Below are positions 38,233-40,712 of a DNA stretch of 40,712 nt, one piece after another (within the stretch, counting starts at the first letter, position 1; the number at the start of each line of letters is the position of its first letter). The notes under the pieces were generated by a model, which had not been told where the DNA came from, ran no database searches, and saw only the letters and a list, made by a program, of their open reading frames with translations. Location: the NCBI GenBank assembly GCA_964609305.1, contig CAZSRK010000019.1, positions 1 to 40,712 on the forward strand. The letters are read 5' to 3'. Position numbers and translations under genes: made by a program. This stretch comes from CAKSXP01 sp964609305. Its GTDB lineage: Bacteria > Bacillota > Clostridia > Oscillospirales > Oscillospiraceae.

Positions 38233-40311
38233 TTGAACCAAAATCCCAAGAGAAACAGAGCCAGAGACATAGGCTTTTATGTTCTGATCCTGGTCATACT
38301 TCTGGCTACCATATTCTCTCTGACCAGTGAAACCAGGACCGTCAGGCAGATCCTGTATTCCGACGTTATAAAGCTTTTCGAGTCGGGACAGGTCGAGTCT
38401 TTCACAACCTCCGACGACGTGCTCATAATGACCCTGCGCGAGCCTTTTGAGGGCGAGACAGTGGTATCTTACGAGCTTTACAGTTTTGAGGTGTTCTACT
38501 CCGACCTGGGAGACACGATACAGCAGCAGCTCGAGGACGGGACGCTGACGGAATATGACTATGAACCCAACTGGGTCATGCCGTGGTGGATGTCGTTTAT
38601 CCCGTATCTGGGAATCATTATAATCCTCGGCGTATTCTGGTATATCATGATGAATAAAGCCTCGGGCGGCGGAGCCGGCGGGGCGATGAAATTCGGCAAG
38701 GCCAGGACCAGACTTGCCAGCGACGAGAAAAAGAAAGTCACCTTTGCCGATGTTGCCGGCGCGGATGAGGAGAAAGCCGAACTTGAAGAGATCGTCAGCT
38801 TTCTCAAGAACCCCGGCACCTATACCGCGATGGGCGCGCGCATACCCAAGGGCGTGCTGCTCGTCGGACCTCCGGGAACAGGTAAAACGCTTATCGCAAA
38901 GGCTGTCGCGGGGGAGGCGGACGTCCAGTTCCTGTCCATCTCCGGCTCGGACTTTGTCGAGCTGTATGTCGGCGTCGGTGCATCCAGGGTGCGAGACCTG
39001 TTTGACCAGGCCAAAAAGATTGCCCCGGCCATCGTCTTTATCGACGAGATCGACGCTGTTGGCCGTCAGAGAGGCTCCGGTCTCGGCGGCGGCAATGACG
39101 AGCGCGAGCAGACGCTCAACCAGCTCCTTGTTGAGATGGACGGCTTTTCGAATAACGAGGGCGTTATCGTAATGGCAGCCACGAACCGCGTCGATATACT
39201 TGACCAGGCGCTTCTGCGCCCGGGCCGTTTTGACCGGCGCGTCTATGTCGGGCTGCCCGATGTGCGCGGACGTGAGGCGATACTGAAGGTCCATGCGCGC
39301 GGAAAGCCCCTCGGGGACGACGTCGACCTCAACAGCATCGCAAAGGGGACGCCCGGCTTTACCGGCGCGGATCTTGAAAACCTGCTCAACGAGGCGGCAC
39401 TTCTGGCCGTACGCATGCACCGCAGATTCATCGTCCAGGCCGATATCGACGAGGCCATACTCAAGGTCATGGCCGGGCCAGAGAAGAAAAGCAAGATCAT
39501 GTCCGACAAGGCGAAAAAGCTTACCGCCTATCACGAGGCGGGCCACGCCGTTACCGGGCATTTCCTGAAGAACACTGACCCCGTACACTATATTTCCATA
39601 ATCCCGCGCGGGCCCACGGGCGGCATGACGGTATTCCGTCCCGCGGAGGATAAGGAGAACTACCAGTCCAAGAGTGAGATGTTCGAGAGTATCGTCATGG
39701 CTCTCGGCGGCCGTATCGCGGAGAAGCTGATGCTTGATGATATCTCGACCGGTGCCTCCGGTGATATCCAGCAGGCGACGAACACAGCACGCTCGATGGT
39801 GACGCAATACGGCATGAGCGACAGGCTCGGCCCCATACAGTATGACAGCTCCGACCGCAGCATCTTCATCGGGCGCGATTTTGGCACGACGAAGAGCTAT
39901 TCGGAGGAGACGGCGGCCATCATTGACGAGGAGGTCAAGCGCATATTTGACGAGGCCTCGGCCGAGTGCGAGCGCATCCTGACCGAGCATCAGGACATAC
40001 TCATCGGAGTGGCCGAATACCTGCTCGAGCACGAGACGATGGACGGCGAGGACTTCGAGTACTACTGTGTCCACGGCCTCATGCCCGTCAAGCGCGACTC
40101 GACCATAGAGCCGCCGGCAAAACATATAAGCTATGTCAGCGAGCCGGCGGAGGCGCCCGCGCTTGAGCAGGCGGATGCTGAAACCGGTGATTCCGGTGAG
40201 CCGGCGACGGACGCGGCACCCGAAGAGACTGCCGATGCGTCGGAAAACGCGCAGAGCGGGACAGAGACCCAGGATGCTGCGCCGGACAGCGGCGAAAACT
40301 CACAAAACTAA
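38233..40311 (+). CDS. ftsH: ATP-dependent zinc metalloprotease FtsH
   Basis: 692 aa. Two membrane helices (about 11-31 and 118-138) flank a short extracytoplasmic domain. The AAA+ core has Walker A GPPGTGKT (212-219), Walker B IVFIDEIDAVG and the second region of homology NRVDILDQALLRPGRFDRR. The protease site is HEAGH (434-438), with the third zinc ligand Asp in the later MLDDIS region. It degrades membrane and short-lived proteins. The start is TTG at 38233 after GGAAGTGA; no ATG fits better. The last 60 residues form an acidic, Ala/Glu/Asp-rich tail, longer than in many homologues. A terminator follows directly. Confidence 0.97.
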   Translation: MNQNPKRNRARDIGFYVLILVILLATIFSLTSETRTVRQILYSDVIKLFESGQVESFTTSDDVLIMTLREPFEGETVVSYELYSFEVFYSDLGDTIQQQLEDGTLTEYDYEPNWVMPWWMSFIPYLGIIIILGVFWYIMMNKASGGGAGGAMKFGKARTRLASDEKKKVTFADVAGADEEKAELEEIVSFLKNPGTYTAMGARIPKGVLLVGPPGTGKTLIAKAVAGEADVQFLSISGSDFVELYVGVGASRVRDLFDQAKKIAPAIVFIDEIDAVGRQRGSGLGGGNDEREQTLNQLLVEMDGFSNNEGVIVMAATNRVDILDQALLRPGRFDRRVYVGLPDVRGREAILKVHARGKPLGDDVDLNSIAKGTPGFTGADLENLLNEAALLAVRMHRRFIVQADIDEAILKVMAGPEKKSKIMSDKAKKLTAYHEAGHAVTGHFLKNTDPVHYISIIPRGPTGGMTVFRPAEDKENYQSKSEMFESIVMALGGRIAEKLMLDDISTGASGDIQQATNTARSMVTQYGMSDRLGPIQYDSSDRSIFIGRDFGTTKSYSEETAAIIDEEVKRIFDEASAECERILTEHQDILIGVAEYLLEHETMDGEDFEYYCVHGLMPVKRDSTIEPPAKHISYVSEPAEAPALEQADAETGDSGEPATDAAPEETADASENAQSGTETQDAAPDSGENSQN

Positions 40312-40314
40312 GCG

Positions 40315-40344
40315 AAAAGGCGGGAAAAAGCTTCCCGCCTTTTT
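40315..40344 (+). terminator. Terminator of the gdpP-ftsH run
   Basis: AAAAGGCGGGAA (40315-40326) pairs with TTCCCGCCTTTT (40332-40343) over a 5-nt loop and ends in a T-run. It begins 4 bp after the ftsH stop codon. The A-rich 5' arm could also stop leftward transcription. Confidence 0.9.
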
Positions 40345-40366
40345 GATGAACAAAGGGGAAGATACG

Positions 40367-40441
40367 ATGAAACTGGGAATCGGCGTTCAGACAGCAGATT
40401 CTATATCTCAATACATCCCCATAAACGCCGCTAAAGCCTGA
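40367..40441 (+). pseudogene. Short 24-codon frame, possible 5' remnant of an interrupted gene
   Basis: An ATG at 40367 follows AGGGGA by about 7 bases and opens 24 codons (MKLGIGVQTADSI to INAAKA) before a TGA. The sequence is protein-like, and the DNA changes to AT-rich, non-coding character just after the stop. This suggests either a real small peptide or the first codons of a gene cut by an insertion near 40440. The parent family is not recognised. Confidence 0.3.
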
Positions 40442-40508
40442 TACAGTGCGGTTTTACGCAAAACCAACCAAATTATAACTTCATATTTCTCTATGCAGTC
40501 CCACGCGG

Positions 40509-40529
40509 AAATGGCGTAAAAATGGCGTA
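40509..40529. repeat. Adjacent 10-bp direct repeats
   Basis: AAATGGCGTA is repeated at 40509-40518 and 40520-40529, with a period of 11 bp, one helical turn. Such spacing suits side-by-side binding of a protein such as an integrase N-terminal domain. Confidence 0.6.
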
Positions 40530-40586
40530 GAGAAATCGGCTGATTTGCAGATGGAAAAGAGCACTACTACTTTGAGAAAGCACAAG

Positions 40587-40626
40587 ATGAGCACGGCCTA
40601 TACAAACGGGCCGTGCTCATTTTTTT
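40587..40626 (+). terminator. Rho-independent terminator
   Basis: ATGAGCACGGCC (40587-40598) pairs perfectly with GGCCGTGCTCAT (40609-40620) over a 10-nt loop, followed by TTTTTT (40621-40626). It acts rightward and would block transcription from the core into the adjoining leftward gene. Confidence 0.85.
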
Positions 40627-40649
40627 CATACGGTCAAACAGTTTTGCTT

Positions 40650-40712
40650 TTACTTGTCATCGCTATTGGCGGGATTCTGACGAAAATCCTCTTGAACACC
40701 TTCGTTCAGATC
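40650..40712 (-). CDS. C-terminal end of a leftward gene cut by the window edge
   Basis: Reading leftward from the window edge, 20 sense codons (DLNEGVQEDFRQ to NSDDK) run in phase into TAA (complement of 40650-40652). The hydrophilic tail is protein-like, and a terminator-bearing non-coding stretch follows. By context it could be the 3' end of an integrase gene, but 20 residues are too few to identify the family. Confidence 0.35.
   Translation of the reverse strand, partial: DLNEGVQEDFRQNPANSDDK

Larger units (their letters stand above)
40442..40649. mobile_element. Possible end of an integrated element with arm-type repeats
   Basis: AT-rich non-coding DNA lies here between the interrupted-looking frame and the tail of a leftward gene. 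It holds the direct repeats AAATGGCGTA (40509-40518 and 40520-40529) and a terminator. Elements that use tyrosine recombinases often have the integrase 3' end, short direct repeats for arm binding and the attachment site in this order. No core attachment repeat is identified, so this is inference. Confidence 0.35.

Noticed and set aside
38176..40125. 649-codon minus-strand frame opposite ftsH
   Set aside because: It is an antisense shadow; the plus strand encodes a complete FtsH with Walker and HEAGH motifs.
1..40712. CRISPR array, rRNA or tRNA genes
   Set aside because: I found no regularly spaced repeats of 25-40 bp, no rRNA core sequences and no tRNA cloverleaf pattern on either strand by eye.

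Overview
The window reads as a chromosome segment of an anaerobic, spore-forming-type Gram-positive bacterium of the Clostridia, most likely the Oscillospirales (inference). The evidence is a complete V/A-type ATPase operon, a SleB-type cell wall hydrolase, a GdpP-rplI-dnaB run, strong AGGAGG ribosome sites and tilS-hpt-ftsH synteny. The core, about 6.9-40.3 kb, is GC-rich (roughly 55-60% by eye). Both ends (1-6.7 kb and 40.45-40.71 kb) are clearly more AT-rich and look like accessory or mobile DNA.

Left accessory region (1-6.6 kb). A leftward operon encodes an XRE-type regulator with zinc ribbons (3202-3921) and two paralogous zinc-ribbon membrane proteins. The middle one is broken by a 7-bp tandem duplication (2385-2398). 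A divergent small XRE regulator (4123-4455) follows. Then comes a leftward module typical of conjugative or integrative elements: an excisionase-like HTH protein, a small conserved protein, a hypothetical protein and a sigma-region-4-like protein, with no integrase in the window.

Core, leftward block (6.9-13.3 kb): an EF-G-like GTPase with its own promoter and terminator, and metK-rlmB followed by a large membrane protein that looks like a catalytically dead P-type ATPase.

Core, 13.5-18.1 kb: a rhomboid-fold protein without catalytic residues, a thioredoxin and thioredoxin-reductase-like pair (the reductase lacks the usual NADPH signature), a 655-bp repeat-bearing gap, a secreted SleB-like hydrolase, and a convergent orphan acyltransferase-fold protein in which Glu replaces the catalytic His.

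Core, 18.3-29.6 kb: the V-ATPase operon in the order G/H-I-K-E-C-F-A-B-D. Its proteolipid keeps every Na+ ligand position known from Enterococcus hirae NtpK. A NatAB-like ABC exporter with its own promoter follows.

Core, 29.7-32.3 kb: a leftward polar amino-acid ABC importer (binding protein, attenuator hairpin, permease, ATPase). Core, 32.4-40.3 kb: a rightward housekeeping run of gdpP (c-di-AMP phosphodiesterase), rplI, dnaB, tilS, hpt and ftsH. Past the ftsH terminator lie a 24-codon reading frame that stops abruptly, two 10-bp direct repeats, a terminator and the last 20 codons of a leftward gene. Together these suggest the edge of a second integrated element.

The most notable theme is a set of apparent pseudoenzymes or altered enzymes: the P-type ATPase-like protein, the rhomboid-like protein, the E2-like acyltransferase and the NADPH-motif-less thioredoxin reductase. 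No rRNA, tRNA or CRISPR array was recognised.
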